From assembly GCA_025060615.1 (NCBI GenBank), contig JANXBS010000021.1, positions 1 to 64,000 on the forward strand: 64,000 nucleotides of DNA. Reading direction: 5' to 3'. Under the pieces are notes generated by a model, which ran no database searches, was not told the DNA's origin, and saw only the letters and a list, made by a program, of their open reading frames with translations. The stretch's first letter is position 1, and the number at the start of each line of letters is the position of its first letter. This DNA comes from Anaerolineae bacterium. Its GTDB lineage: Bacteria; Chloroflexota; Anaerolineae; DUEN01. Both the position numbers and the translations under genes were made by a program. Of the stretch, positions 42,117 through 51,721 are shown piece after piece.

Positions 42117-43016
42117 TTGTACTCCACGAGCTATGTGCTTCAGCAAGTGATGAACGGGCTCAATTTGGGCAGCATCTACGCGCTGGTGGCCATCGGCCTC
42201 ACCATCGTGTATGGCATTTTACGGTTGATCAATTTTGCGCACGGCGATGTGATGATGCTGGGCGCTTACCTAGCCTTAGCGTTGTTGCTGAGTGCCTGGA
42301 TACCCGTTGGCCTGGCCTTGGTCGTGCCCATGCTCGTGATCGGAGCGTTGGGGATCGCGATTGAGCGCGTGGCTTACCGTCCTTTGCGCGGCGCGCCCGA
42401 GGTAGCTATGTTGATCACCTCGCTGGCGGTGAGCTCCGTGATCCAAAACGGCATGGTGATGACGGTGACCGCCCAACCGCGGCCGTTTCGCCTTCCCAGA
42501 GAGTGGGTTCAGCGGCACACCCTCCTCGGTGTGAGCTTCTCTACGTTGGACGTATTGACGATTGTACTGACGCTAATCCTGATGCTCTTGCTGACCTTGT
42601 TCGTCACGCGAACCCGGATCGGGATCGCCATGCGGGCTTGTGCCTACAACCTGCGCGCGGCCCGTCTGATGGGCATCCCTATCGGGCAGGTGATCGCCGC
42701 GGCTTTCGCCGTGGGGTCGTCCTTGGCCGCGGTGGCTGGCTTCTTTTGGGCCGGCAAGTTCGGGACTGTGGATCCTTTCATGGGGTTCCTGCCGGGGCTA
42801 AAGGCCTTCGTCGCTGCGGTGATTGGGGGCATCGGCAGCATCCCGGGCGCGGTCTTAGGGGGATATCTTTTGGGTTTCGCAGAGATCTTCTTCGTCGGCT
42901 TTCTGCCGCCGGCATTTTCCGGATACCGGGATGCCCTGGTGTTCGTCTTGCTGTTGCTAGTACTGTTGATTCGTCCACAAGGGCTGTTGGGAGCTCCGGC
43001 TGAGGGGAGAGACTAA
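42117..43016 (+). CDS. Branched-chain-type ABC permease (LivH-like)
   Basis: A 299-residue inner-membrane permease with about eight helices. GLNLGSIYALVAIGLTIVYG and LINFAHGDVMMLGAYLA are the family N-terminal motifs, and GTVDPFMGFLPGLKAFVAAVIGGIGSIPGA is the conserved loop. The start is a TTG at 42117, 4 nt after the LivF stop and following GGGGGGTGA. Confidence 0.9.
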   Translation: MYSTSYVLQQVMNGLNLGSIYALVAIGLTIVYGILRLINFAHGDVMMLGAYLALALLLSAWIPVGLALVVPMLVIGALGIAIERVAYRPLRGAPEVAMLITSLAVSSVIQNGMVMTVTAQPRPFRLPREWVQRHTLLGVSFSTLDVLTIVLTLILMLLLTLFVTRTRIGIAMRACAYNLRAARLMGIPIGQVIAAAFAVGSSLAAVAGFFWAGKFGTVDPFMGFLPGLKAFVAAVIGGIGSIPGAVLGGYLLGFAEIFFVGFLPPAFSGYRDALVFVLLLLVLLIRPQGLLGAPAEGRD

Positions 43017-43019
43017 ACG

Positions 43020-44072
43020 GTGCGCTTGCGATCCAGTATCGCCCTTGTGCTGGCGTTGGGCTTAGGCATCGGCTTGCTCAGCCTAGCGCAGAACAACCTG
43101 AACGATTACTATCAGCGTGTTCTGGCTGTAGTGGCCATTCACGTCATCCTGACCGTGAGCTTAAACCTCACCAACGGGTTTGCGGGCGATTTCTCGCTGG
43201 GGCATGCTGCGTTTATGGCCATCGGTGCCTATGCTTCCGCCTTGCTGACCCTGCCGGTGGCTGCCAAAGCGACGCTCATGCCAGATCTGCCCTCCTGGTT
43301 AGGGCAGATGCAGTGGCCATTTCCGTTGGCGACGGTGGTGGGCGGGGCCCTGGCCGCTCTCGTAGCTCTAATTGTAGGACTCCCCGTCCTGCGCCTGCGC
43401 GGCCATTACCTGGCGGTCGCCACGTTGGGCCTGATGGTGATCGTCCGGGTGGTGGCCAACAACTGGGTGCGCTTCACCAGAGGTGCTAAGGGGATCAACG
43501 GCCTGCCGGCCTATACCGATCTGTGGTGGGCCTACGGCTGGATGGCGGTGACCATCTACGTCGTCTGGCGTCTGGTCCACTCCCCATATGGCCGGGCGAT
43601 GATCGCCATCCGGGAGGACGAGCTAGCGGCCTCGACGCGAGGGGTGAACGTCTTTCGGATGCGCGAGCTGGCGTTCGCGGTGGGTGCCTTCTTCGCAGGA
43701 GTGGCCGGCGCGCTGTGGGCCCACCTGATCACGGCGATTACGCCGAATTCCTTCTCGTTTCTCATCACCTTCAACGTCATTGTGATGTTAGTGGTGGGAG
43801 GCATGGGGAGTATCACCGGTTCTGTATTGGGAGCAGTGCTAATGACCCTGATCCCGGAGTTCCTGCGGCGGATCGAGACAGCGATCTCCTTGGGGGGACA
43901 TCCCCTGTACGGACTCAGCCAGATCATTATCGCCATTACAGTCACGCTGATCATGATCTTCCGCCGCGAAGGTTTAATGGGAGGCCGCGAGCTCGCTGCG
44001 CCACGCTGGCTGCGACGCTGGCTTGCGTCAGAGGGCAAGGGCGCGCTCGTGATCGAGCAAAGCCGCCTATAA
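43020..44072 (+). CDS. Branched-chain-type ABC permease (LivM-like)
   Basis: A 350-residue permease with about nine membrane helices. NLTNGFAGDFSLGHAAFMAIGAY, the loop RLVHSPYGRAMIAIREDELAAS and VGGMGSITGSVLGA mark LivM. The start is GTG at 43020, 3 nt after the LivH stop, and the C-terminus ends in a basic tail that faces the cytoplasm. Confidence 0.9.
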   Translation: MRLRSSIALVLALGLGIGLLSLAQNNLNDYYQRVLAVVAIHVILTVSLNLTNGFAGDFSLGHAAFMAIGAYASALLTLPVAAKATLMPDLPSWLGQMQWPFPLATVVGGALAALVALIVGLPVLRLRGHYLAVATLGLMVIVRVVANNWVRFTRGAKGINGLPAYTDLWWAYGWMAVTIYVVWRLVHSPYGRAMIAIREDELAASTRGVNVFRMRELAFAVGAFFAGVAGALWAHLITAITPNSFSFLITFNVIVMLVVGGMGSITGSVLGAVLMTLIPEFLRRIETAISLGGHPLYGLSQIIIAITVTLIMIFRREGLMGGRELAAPRWLRRWLASEGKGALVIEQSRL

Positions 44073-44159
44073 ATCGGGTGTAGCAGTCCGTCTCCCCCCG
44101 GAAGGAGCTTGAAGGCTCCGTTCCGCGAATATCAACTCAACACAAAGGAGGAATGCCTA

Positions 44160-45389
44160 ATGTCTCAAATCTCACGTTTTCTCTCGTGGATTCTAACCCT
44201 TTCTGTTGTCTTGGCAGCCTGTGCGCCCGTGGCGCCGGCGCCTGCAGCTCCAGCCACTCCTACGCCTACAGCCGAACAGCCGACAGTGGAGGCACAGCCT
44301 ACTCCAACCCCTGCCGCTGAGGCGATCAGGATTGGCGCCATCTTCAACGTGACGGGAGGGATGTCCTCGATCGACGCGCCGGGCTTAAACGGCTTCAAGC
44401 TGGCCGCTGAGGAGATCAACGCGGCAGGCGGGTTGTTGGGACGCCCCATCGAGGTGATCGCCATTGATGGGAAGACCGACCAGACGGCGGTGACGAACGC
44501 GGTCTCGGAGATGATCAACGTCCACAAGGTCGTCGCCATCGCTGGCCTTAACGACTCCACCTACGCGCTGGCGGCCGGGCCTATTGCGCAAAGCGCCAGC
44601 ATCCCATTCGTCACGGCGGGGGCCACGTTGCCCACCCTGCCCGAGCAGATCGGCGATTACTTCTTTATGGTGCCGTTTGGCGACGACGCTCAAGCCTACG
44701 CAATAGCTGACTTCGCCATTGATGACTTGGGCGCCAAGACGGCATGGATGCTGGTGGATCAGGCATATGACTTCACCACCGCGCTGGCCAAATTCTTTAA
44801 GGAGCGGTTCACCGAGCGCGGCGGGACCATTGTGCTGGAGGATATCTATCAATCGGGGGATACCGACTTCTCAGCACAGATCGCTCGCCTACGAGCGCTA
44901 GATCCGCAGCCGGACGTGCTGTTCGTCTCGGCGATTCCCAATGAGGCAGGCATCACGACGAAACAGATCCGCGAGGCGGGGCTGACACAGCCCATCCTCT
45001 CCGGCGATGGCTTCGACACGCCGCTGATCGCCGAGGTGGCAGGGGAGCTGGCGGACGATGTGTACTACTCAACGCACGCCTCGCTGGACAACCCTGATCC
45101 CAAGGTGCAGAACTTCGTGAAGGCGTATACCGAGGCCTATGGTCGGCGGCCAGAGAACGCCTTCGCCGCCTTGGGATACGACGCGATGAAGCTGATCGCC
45201 GATGCCATCCAGCGCGCCGGCTCGGCTGAGCCGAAAGCCATTCGCGATGCGCTTGCAGCTACGAAAGACTTCCAGGCGGTCACCGGTGTGATTACCTATC
45301 AGGAAGGGCAGCGCAAGCCATTGAAGTCGGTCACCATTATCCGGGTGCAGGATGGCCAGTACTCCTTCGTCAAGGAGGTGACCCCGTAA
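44160..45389 (+). CDS. Amino-acid/amide-binding lipoprotein (LivK-like, peripla_BP_6)
   Basis: The 409-residue receptor starts with a lipoprotein signal (MSQISRFLSWILTLSVVLAA, Cys at 21), then a Pro/Thr/Ala-rich tether. The mature fold begins IRIGAIFNVTGGMSSIDAPGLNGFKLAAEEINAAGG, the type I binding-protein start. The ATG at 44160 has AAGGAGG 8 nt upstream; 44109 is an artefactual extension. It is unusual in lying last in the transporter operon rather than first. A terminator follows. The ligand is unknown. Confidence 0.88.
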   Translation: MSQISRFLSWILTLSVVLAACAPVAPAPAAPATPTPTAEQPTVEAQPTPTPAAEAIRIGAIFNVTGGMSSIDAPGLNGFKLAAEEINAAGGLLGRPIEVIAIDGKTDQTAVTNAVSEMINVHKVVAIAGLNDSTYALAAGPIAQSASIPFVTAGATLPTLPEQIGDYFFMVPFGDDAQAYAIADFAIDDLGAKTAWMLVDQAYDFTTALAKFFKERFTERGGTIVLEDIYQSGDTDFSAQIARLRALDPQPDVLFVSAIPNEAGITTKQIREAGLTQPILSGDGFDTPLIAEVAGELADDVYYSTHASLDNPDPKVQNFVKAYTEAYGRRPENAFAALGYDAMKLIADAIQRAGSAEPKAIRDALAATKDFQAVTGVITYQEGQRKPLKSVTIIRVQDGQYSFVKEVTP

Positions 45390-45436
45390 CCAGGGAAAGG
45401 GCTGAGAAGAGTTCCCCTTCTGGTGGGGTCCAAGGA

Positions 45437-45476
45437 GGGTCTGGAGGGGCGAATCGTCCCTCCAGAACCCTTTTTT
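45437..45476 (+). terminator. Intrinsic terminator after the ABC operon
   Basis: GGGTCTGGAGGG (45437-45448) pairs with CCCTCCAGAACCC (45458-45470) with one bulged base; TTTTTT (45471-45476) follows directly. Confidence 0.85.
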
Positions 45477-45557
45477 CGGCCTATTGTGGCTTTTGGTCCT
45501 CCGAAAGGAGGCAGTTGAGAGATCTCACCCTTGCACAGAAAAGCCGAGGTAACCCAC

Positions 45558-46904
45558 ATGTCCGATCTGCGAAATCGCGTCCTGACCACGGTGCAGGCTC
45601 ATGGCATCCGGTTCATCCGCTACCTCTGGTGCGATAACGCCGGAGTGATTCGGGCGAAGGCGATACATACGGCGTTCCTGGACGATTACTTAAATGGCCG
45701 GGGGGTGGGGATCACTGTCGCCCAGCAAGCCGTCCCGGTCATGTATGATGCCGTGTGTGGAGATGCGGGGCTCACGCCGGCCGGGGAGGTGTTCATGCGA
45801 GCCGATTGGAGCACCCTTACTCCGTTGCCCTATGCCCCAGGCCATGCGCGAGTGTTCACCGACATCTATGATGGCGATGAGCCCTGGGGTCACTGCCCGC
45901 GCTCGTTTCTGCGTCGAGCGATCGCTCAGGCGGAAGCGGCAGGGTGGCACATCATGGCGGCATTTGAAAACGAGTTCTACCTCCTGCGTCCAGGGGAGTC
46001 GGAGGCTGAACCAGTGGACAAGACCGTATTCGCTCAAACAGCCGCATTGGATTATATGGCGCCGGTCATCGATGAGATCACCGATGCCCTGGCCGCACAG
46101 GGGGTACAGGTCGAGATGGTCTATTCCGAGTCCGGGCCTGGTCAGTTCGAGATACCGGTGCGCTATGCAGATGCTTTGACCGCGGCTGATCAGCAGATCG
46201 TGTTTCGGGAGACAGTGCGAGCGGTCGCCCAACGGCACGGCCTGATCGCCTCTTTCGTACCCAAGCCGTTCGCAGACAAGGCGGGTTGCGGAGCCCATCT
46301 CCACCTCAGCTTGTGGCGGAATGGCCAAAACCGAGTTGCTGATGCGTCGCAGCCCAGGGTCATCAGCGCCGAGATGGGAGCTTTCATCGCAGGGCTGTTG
46401 CATCACTTGCCAGCGCTGATGGCGTTGACCGTGCCCAGCACGAATTCCTACAGACGGATCCGCCCGCGCTTCTGGAGCGGCGCGTTCACCTGCTGGGGCT
46501 ACGATAACCGCGAGGGGGCCGTGCGCGTGCCGCGCCCGGATCGGCATCGCCCCCTTAACAACATCGAGCTGAAGACTGTGGACCCCTCTTGCAACCCCTA
46601 CCTAGCGCTGGGTGCGGTCATCGTGGCCGGGCTGGATGGCATCGCAAAGGGGCTCACCCCTGGCGAGCCGATCCAGACAGATCCTGCGGACTTGAGTGAG
46701 GAGGAACGTCAGGTGCGCGGCATCTTCCCCTTACCGTCTGATCTCGGCGCAGCCATCGAGGCGCTGGCATCGGACGCCTTGCTGTTACAAGCCTTGGGCA
46801 GCGAGCTGTCCCGCTCGTTCCTAGCAGTGCGACGGGCCGAATGGGAGGCGATGCGGGGGATGCCGATGGCTGAGGAAGTGCGACTATTGGTGGAACGGTA
46901 CTGA
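45558..46904 (+). CDS. Glutamine-synthetase-like ligase (GlnA superfamily)
   Basis: A 448-residue GS-fold protein that activates the gamma-carboxylate of glutamate with ATP to join ammonia or an amine. AFENEFYLL, ESGPGQFEIPV, AGCGAHLHLSL (metal His), NSYRRIRPRFWSGAF and ELKTVDPSCNPYL mark the active site. The last motif normally has an Arg where this has Lys-Thr, which suggests an amine ligase rather than the housekeeping enzyme. The start at 45558 has GAGGTAACCC upstream. Its TGA overlaps the ATG of the amidohydrolase, so the two are coupled. Confidence 0.83.
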   Translation: MSDLRNRVLTTVQAHGIRFIRYLWCDNAGVIRAKAIHTAFLDDYLNGRGVGITVAQQAVPVMYDAVCGDAGLTPAGEVFMRADWSTLTPLPYAPGHARVFTDIYDGDEPWGHCPRSFLRRAIAQAEAAGWHIMAAFENEFYLLRPGESEAEPVDKTVFAQTAALDYMAPVIDEITDALAAQGVQVEMVYSESGPGQFEIPVRYADALTAADQQIVFRETVRAVAQRHGLIASFVPKPFADKAGCGAHLHLSLWRNGQNRVADASQPRVISAEMGAFIAGLLHHLPALMALTVPSTNSYRRIRPRFWSGAFTCWGYDNREGAVRVPRPDRHRPLNNIELKTVDPSCNPYLALGAVIVAGLDGIAKGLTPGEPIQTDPADLSEEERQVRGIFPLPSDLGAAIEALASDALLLQALGSELSRSFLAVRRAEWEAMRGMPMAEEVRLLVERY

Positions 46905-48031
46905 TGCTGGACCTCCGTGCGATCCCTATCATTGAGCACCATGGCCACGCTCTGGCTCGAAAGGCGCCGGATCAGGCGGTAGACTACCTGCGACCTTTCA
47001 GCGAAAGCGATGATCCGGTGCAGCTTGCCAGCCATGTCTCACATACGGCATTCTTCCGTTGGGCCCTTCACCGGCTGGCCGATTTCTTTCATTGCCGCCC
47101 CGAGATCGAGGCGATCTTGCAGGCGCGTGCCACTTACGATCCTGCCGAGTTAAGCCGCCGCTTCTTCGCCGAGGCGCGGATCGAGGCGTTGCTGTTGGAC
47201 TATGGCTATCGTAGTGATCACAACCTCAGCCTTGAGGAGATGCGCGCCGCCGTCGGATGCCGAGTAGAGCCGATCTTACGTCTGGAAACGTTGGCAGAGC
47301 GATTGATCATACAACACGCCCGGCTGGCCGATTTCCGAGAGGCCTTCGCAACGACAGTGGAGCGCGCCCGGACCGATGGGCATGTTGCTCTGAAGAGCAT
47401 CATAGCGTACCGATCGGGCCTGGAGATCAAGCCGCCGTCGCAAGAAGAGGTCGAACATGGGTTTCAACGGCTGAGGGCTCGAGCGGAGCGTGGCGAGCCT
47501 ATCCGTCTGGCCGATAAGCCTCTCTGCGATGAACTGGTCCTTTTGGCCCTTCAGATCGCTCAAAGACAAGAGCTGCCCATTCAATTTCATACCGGCTTTG
47601 GCGACCGCGATCTGGATCTGCGGTGGGCCAGTCCCCTTCACTTGCGATGGATCTTGGAATCCGGCCGTTACCGGGATGTTCCTATCGTCCTCTTGCACGC
47701 GGGCTATCCCTATGTGCGAGATACGGCTTACCTGGCTAGCATCTACCCCAACGTGTTTGTGGACGTTTCGCTGGCGATCCCCTTAGCTGGGCCGGATATC
47801 GTCAGCGTGCTGACGGAAATCTTCGGCCTGGCGCCGTATAGCAAAGTGATGTTCTCCTCGGATGCGCACACTTTACCGGAGATGTATTGGCTGGCGGCGG
47901 AGCTCGGACGACGGGAGCTCGCCCGGGCGCTAGCACATCTGATGGAGGCCTCTTGGCTGACGCGGGCTGAAGCGGAAGAGGTCGCCCATCGCGTGTTGCA
48001 TGACAACGCTGCCCAGCTATACGGGCTGTGA
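46904..48031 (+). CDS. Amidohydrolase family 2 protein (FluG N-terminal-like)
   Basis: A 375-residue TIM-barrel metal hydrolase. The N-terminal PIIEHHGHALAR supplies metal His residues, LPIQFHTGFGDRDLDL a central His, VPIVLLHAGYPYVRDTAYLASIYPNVFVD the next, and MFSSDAHTLPEMYWLAAELG the Asp. In fungal FluG and some bacterial proteins an amidohydrolase like this is fused ahead of a GS domain; here they are separate, overlapping genes in reverse order. It may cleave a gamma-glutamyl amide or a related substrate made or imported by the neighbours. Confidence 0.83.
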   Translation: MLDLRAIPIIEHHGHALARKAPDQAVDYLRPFSESDDPVQLASHVSHTAFFRWALHRLADFFHCRPEIEAILQARATYDPAELSRRFFAEARIEALLLDYGYRSDHNLSLEEMRAAVGCRVEPILRLETLAERLIIQHARLADFREAFATTVERARTDGHVALKSIIAYRSGLEIKPPSQEEVEHGFQRLRARAERGEPIRLADKPLCDELVLLALQIAQRQELPIQFHTGFGDRDLDLRWASPLHLRWILESGRYRDVPIVLLHAGYPYVRDTAYLASIYPNVFVDVSLAIPLAGPDIVSVLTEIFGLAPYSKVMFSSDAHTLPEMYWLAAELGRRELARALAHLMEASWLTRAEAEEVAHRVLHDNAAQLYGL

Positions 48032-48047
48032 TCCGGAGGAAGGGTAG

Positions 48048-48635
48048 ATGCGCGTGATCGCCGGGGTTGCGAAGGGACGCCGCCTCCATTCAGTGCCGGG
48101 TGAGACCACCCGTCCGATCACCGATCGGGTCAAGGAGGCACTGTTCGACATCCTGAGCGATCGCGTCGTCGGCTGTCGCTTCCTGGATTTGTTCGGAGGG
48201 ACTGGCGCCGTAGGGATCGAAGCGCTCAGCCGGGGGGCGGCCCATTGCACGTTTGTGGAGAAGAGCTGGCAGGCGACACGCACGATTTACAAGAACTTGG
48301 CACTCACCGGGCTAAGCGAGAGGGCAGAGGTGGTACGTGGGGACTCGTTCGCCTATCTGCGCCGTTCTGGCTTGGATCCGTTCGACATCATCTATGTGGC
48401 ACCGCCCCAGTATCGTGGCCTCTGGCGTAAGGCGTTAGAACAGCTGGACACCCGGCCGGAGCTCCTCACGCCGGATGGGTTGGTGATCGTCCAGATTCAC
48501 CCCCGCGAGGCCGAGGATATGCCTCTGCGTCATTTCGTCTTGAAAAGTGAGCGCCGTTATGGTAGCACGCTGTTGCGTTTCTACTCTCTGTCTAGCCGGA
48601 ACCTTTCGTCCGATGTGAACGTTTCCTTTTCATGA
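48048..48635 (+). CDS. rsmD: RsmD-like 16S rRNA m2G966 methyltransferase with altered motif IV
   Basis: A 195-residue class I methyltransferase. MRVIAGVAKGRRL, TRPITDRVKEALFDIL and FLDLFGGTGAVGIEALSRGA (SAM site) are textbook RsmD. The catalytic motif IV, normally D/N-P-P-Y, reads IIYVAPPQYRGLW, so the Asp is Ala. Whether the enzyme still methylates is unclear. It starts 16 nt after the amidohydrolase stop, and its stop overlaps the PBP start (ATGA). Confidence 0.82.
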   Translation: MRVIAGVAKGRRLHSVPGETTRPITDRVKEALFDILSDRVVGCRFLDLFGGTGAVGIEALSRGAAHCTFVEKSWQATRTIYKNLALTGLSERAEVVRGDSFAYLRRSGLDPFDIIYVAPPQYRGLWRKALEQLDTRPELLTPDGLVIVQIHPREAEDMPLRHFVLKSERRYGSTLLRFYSLSSRNLSSDVNVSFS

Positions 48636-51142
48636 TGAAACGGTGGAGCTCCAAACATCGGCTGTGGCTGGTGTTGAGCGCGCTCGCGCTGGGCTTCAGC
48701 TTGGCCATCGGCTATGCCCTGGTCAGCCTGCCTCCGCTGGAGCACCTGGGCGAAGGGCAGCTTGCGCCCAGCACGCTCATCTTAGATCGGCGTGGCCGCT
48801 TGTTGTATGAAGTCATTGATCCTCAAGGCGGCAAGTATCAGCCGGTTCCGCTCTCAGCTATCCCTCAGGCCTGTCGTGACGCTGTGATCGCCACAGAGGA
48901 CAGCCGTTTCTATGAGCACCCGGGTTTTGACGTATGGGCCATCGCCCGTGCGATCTGGCTCAACCTGCGTGAGGGGCGCATCGTCAGCGGGGGCAGCACG
49001 ATCACCCAGCAAGTGGTGCGCAATCTGCTCTTGTCTCCGGCGGAGCGCCGGGAGCGTACGCTGCTACGCAAGCTGCGCGAGATATGGCTAGCATGGCGGC
49101 TCACAGCCACCTATACGAAAGACGAAATCCTGGCGCTTTATCTCAACCGGAGCTATTTTGGCCACTTCGCTTACGGGGTTGAGGCAGCGGCACAGGCGTA
49201 TTTCGGAAAGCCCTCCGATCAGTTGGACCTGGCGGAGTGCGCCATGCTGGCCGGTCTGCTGCAATCACCGGCGCGTTACAACCCTCTGGAACACCCTGAC
49301 GCTGCCAAGGCCCGTCAACAGGTAGTGCTTCACCTAATGGTCAAGGACGGTTACATCTCGCCTGAGGAAGCGGCCGCGGCTGCGGCGGAGCCCCTCCATT
49401 TCGCTCCCAGTCCGTTTCCGATCGAGGCCCCTCACTTCGTTATGTACGTGCAGGGACTGCTAGAGCAGGAATTGGGGTTAGATCGCTTACAGCAGGGAGG
49501 GCTACGGGTTTACACGACGCTGGATCTGGACTTACAGCATCTGGCCGAATCCATCGTCCAGCGGCGACTTCGCCAGCTCAGGGAGCAGAGGGATAAGCCG
49601 CCCAATCTGCGGGTAGACACGGCTGCGTTAGTGGCGTTGGACCCGCGCACGGGCGAGATCCTGGCGATGGTAGGCAGTCCGGATTACTTCGACGGGCGTA
49701 TCAATGGGGCCGTAAACGGTGCCCTAGCGTTGCGCCAGCCCGGATCGGCCATCAAGCCCATCACGTATGCGGTGGCGTTTGATCCGGAGCAAGCGGCGCA
49801 GGCCGGGCGAGAGGTCTACACGCCGGCCACGTTGGTAACTGATGTGCGCACAGCCTTTCCCACGCGCGAGGGCGAGCCGTACATCCCGCTCAACTACGAT
49901 TTGGATTTTCACGGCCCGGTACTGCTGCGACAGGCGTTGGGTTCCTCTCTGAATATCCCAGCCGTCAAAGTGTTGCAGCACATTGGGGTAGACGCTCTAG
50001 TCGCGCAGGCGGCGCGCATGGGGATCACCACGTTCACCGACAGCGATCGCTTTGGGCTGGCGTTGACGTTGGGCGGCGGGGAGGTGCGACTGCTGGAGCT
50101 GACGGCGGCATATGCAGCCTTCGCTAATGGAGGCCATCGCGTGGATCCCATCGCCATCCGACGCATCGAGGACGCCGATGGGAACGTGATCCGGATGTGG
50201 TCGCCGCGGCCTGGGGTGTCGGTCCTCTCACCTCAGGTGGCCTATCTGATCACCGACATCCTGAGCGATCCGGAGGCGCGCCTGCTCACCTTCGGCGATA
50301 GCAGCATCTTGCGTCTCACGCGGCCGGCTGCGGTGAAGACGGGGACCACCACGGATTGGCGAGACAACTGGACGATCGGATATACACCGGAGCTCGTGAC
50401 CGGCGTGTGGGTGGGCAATCCGGATAATACTCCTATGGTAGGCGTCAGCGGCGTCACCGGCGCTGCGCCCATCTGGCACGATTTCATGGAGCTAGCCCTG
50501 CGCAGTCACCCTATCCAGCCCTTTGCCCGTCCAGATGGCCTGGTGGAAGTGGAAATCTGCGCCGACTCAGGGCTATTGCCTACGGAGCTATGCCCGCGTC
50601 GTCGGCGAGAGTGGTTCATTGCCGGCACACAGCCCACACGCCTGGACGATATGCATCAGCGTATCGCGATCGACGTGCGCACCGGCCAGCGCGCTCGGCC
50701 CGACACGCCACCGGAGTTCATAGCCTATCGGACTTTCTGGGTATTGCCAGCTGAGCTACAGGAGTGGGCTGCACAGCGAGGCATCTCCCAACCGCCGCTG
50801 GAAGGAGAAACAGATGCTTGGGCGGTCGCCGACATATCATTGGGCCGCGCAGAGCCTCCATTGGTGCTCCTCAGCCCGGATGCAGGACAGGTGTACCGGC
50901 TAAATCGGATGCTTCCGAAGGATCTGCAGCGGATCGAGGTGGCTGCACGTCCAGGGAATGGATATCATCCATTGGAGATCACGCTGCTCGTGGATGGGCA
51001 GCCCATAAGCCGCGGCAGCGGCGCGCTGGTGCGCGGCTGGTGGCCGCTGTCACCAGGGCGCCATGTAGTGCAGGCTGTCGGCGTGGATCAGAGGGGCCAG
51101 GAGATACAAAGTCCGCAAGTGGAGATCTTTGTAGAGGATTAG
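48632..51142 (+). CDS. Class A penicillin-binding protein (PBP1-type)
   Basis: The 836-residue bifunctional enzyme polymerises and cross-links peptidoglycan outside the membrane. A signal anchor (residues 12-32) leads to the GT51 domain: AVIATEDSRFYEHPGFD with the catalytic Glu, RIVSGGSTITQQVVRNLLL, KLREIWLAW, and YLNRSYFGHFAYGVEAAAQAYFGK. The transpeptidase has RQPGSAIKPITY (Ser-x-x-Lys), SLNIPA (SxN) and VKTGTTTDWRDNW. The C-terminal 170 residues form an extra beta domain, LNRMLPKDLQRIEVAARPG, like the PbpC tail. The ATG at 48632 overlaps the rsmD stop. Confidence 0.92.
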   Translation: MMKRWSSKHRLWLVLSALALGFSLAIGYALVSLPPLEHLGEGQLAPSTLILDRRGRLLYEVIDPQGGKYQPVPLSAIPQACRDAVIATEDSRFYEHPGFDVWAIARAIWLNLREGRIVSGGSTITQQVVRNLLLSPAERRERTLLRKLREIWLAWRLTATYTKDEILALYLNRSYFGHFAYGVEAAAQAYFGKPSDQLDLAECAMLAGLLQSPARYNPLEHPDAAKARQQVVLHLMVKDGYISPEEAAAAAAEPLHFAPSPFPIEAPHFVMYVQGLLEQELGLDRLQQGGLRVYTTLDLDLQHLAESIVQRRLRQLREQRDKPPNLRVDTAALVALDPRTGEILAMVGSPDYFDGRINGAVNGALALRQPGSAIKPITYAVAFDPEQAAQAGREVYTPATLVTDVRTAFPTREGEPYIPLNYDLDFHGPVLLRQALGSSLNIPAVKVLQHIGVDALVAQAARMGITTFTDSDRFGLALTLGGGEVRLLELTAAYAAFANGGHRVDPIAIRRIEDADGNVIRMWSPRPGVSVLSPQVAYLITDILSDPEARLLTFGDSSILRLTRPAAVKTGTTTDWRDNWTIGYTPELVTGVWVGNPDNTPMVGVSGVTGAAPIWHDFMELALRSHPIQPFARPDGLVEVEICADSGLLPTELCPRRRREWFIAGTQPTRLDDMHQRIAIDVRTGQRARPDTPPEFIAYRTFWVLPAELQEWAAQRGISQPPLEGETDAWAVADISLGRAEPPLVLLSPDAGQVYRLNRMLPKDLQRIEVAARPGNGYHPLEITLLVDGQPISRGSGALVRGWWPLSPGRHVVQAVGVDQRGQEIQSPQVEIFVED

Positions 51143-51262
51143 GCGGCAACCTTGGGCGATGAGCAATGAGAGGTTTTTGCAGGCATGCAGCATTGCTAGG
51201 CCAAGTGCTGGTTCTAAACCGGTGCCTGGCAGTATCCCGCTATTTTCGGGAGGATAAACGGC

Positions 51263-51721
51263 ATGAAGATCGCGGTCAGTACTGATGAGCACACGGTCTT
51301 GGTGGATACGATCCTAGAAGAGTTGCGTAAACGTGGGCATGAGGTGGAATACTTCGGTCCGGAGCCCGGCCAGTCTGCGGATTGGCCTGAGGTGACGCTT
51401 CAGGCAGCCGAGCGGGTCGCCCGCGGCGAGGCGGACGAAGCCATCGTAATGTGCTGGACGGGCACAGGGGCAACGCTGGCTGCCAACAAGGTCCCCGGCA
51501 TCCGGGCTGCCCTCTGTCACGATGCGGAGACGGCGAAAGGGGCTCGCATCTGGAATCATGCCAACGTCTTAGCCCTTAGCCTGCGGGCCATATCCCCGCC
51601 TATTGCTAAGGAGATCCTGGACGCCTGGTTCTCTACGCCTTACAGCGACGATGAGTGGAACCTCCGTCAAATCCGGCGGATTCAGGAGATCGAGCAGAAA
51701 TATCGCCACGAACTGCAGTAG
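51263..51721 (+). CDS. rpiB: RpiB/LacAB-family sugar-phosphate isomerase
   Basis: The 152-residue protein would interconvert ribose-5-phosphate and ribulose-5-phosphate. MKIAVSTDEHTVLVDTILEELRKRGHEVEYFG and MCWTGTGATLAANKVPGIRAALCHD match the RpiB fold, although the catalytic Cys region is CWTGTG instead of the usual CGTGIG. NHANVLALSLRAI is conserved. These changes leave room for another aldose-ketose phosphate substrate. GGGAGG precedes the ATG. A palindrome overlaps the stop codon. Confidence 0.78.
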   Translation: MKIAVSTDEHTVLVDTILEELRKRGHEVEYFGPEPGQSADWPEVTLQAAERVARGEADEAIVMCWTGTGATLAANKVPGIRAALCHDAETAKGARIWNHANVLALSLRAISPPIAKEILDAWFSTPYSDDEWNLRQIRRIQEIEQKYRHELQ

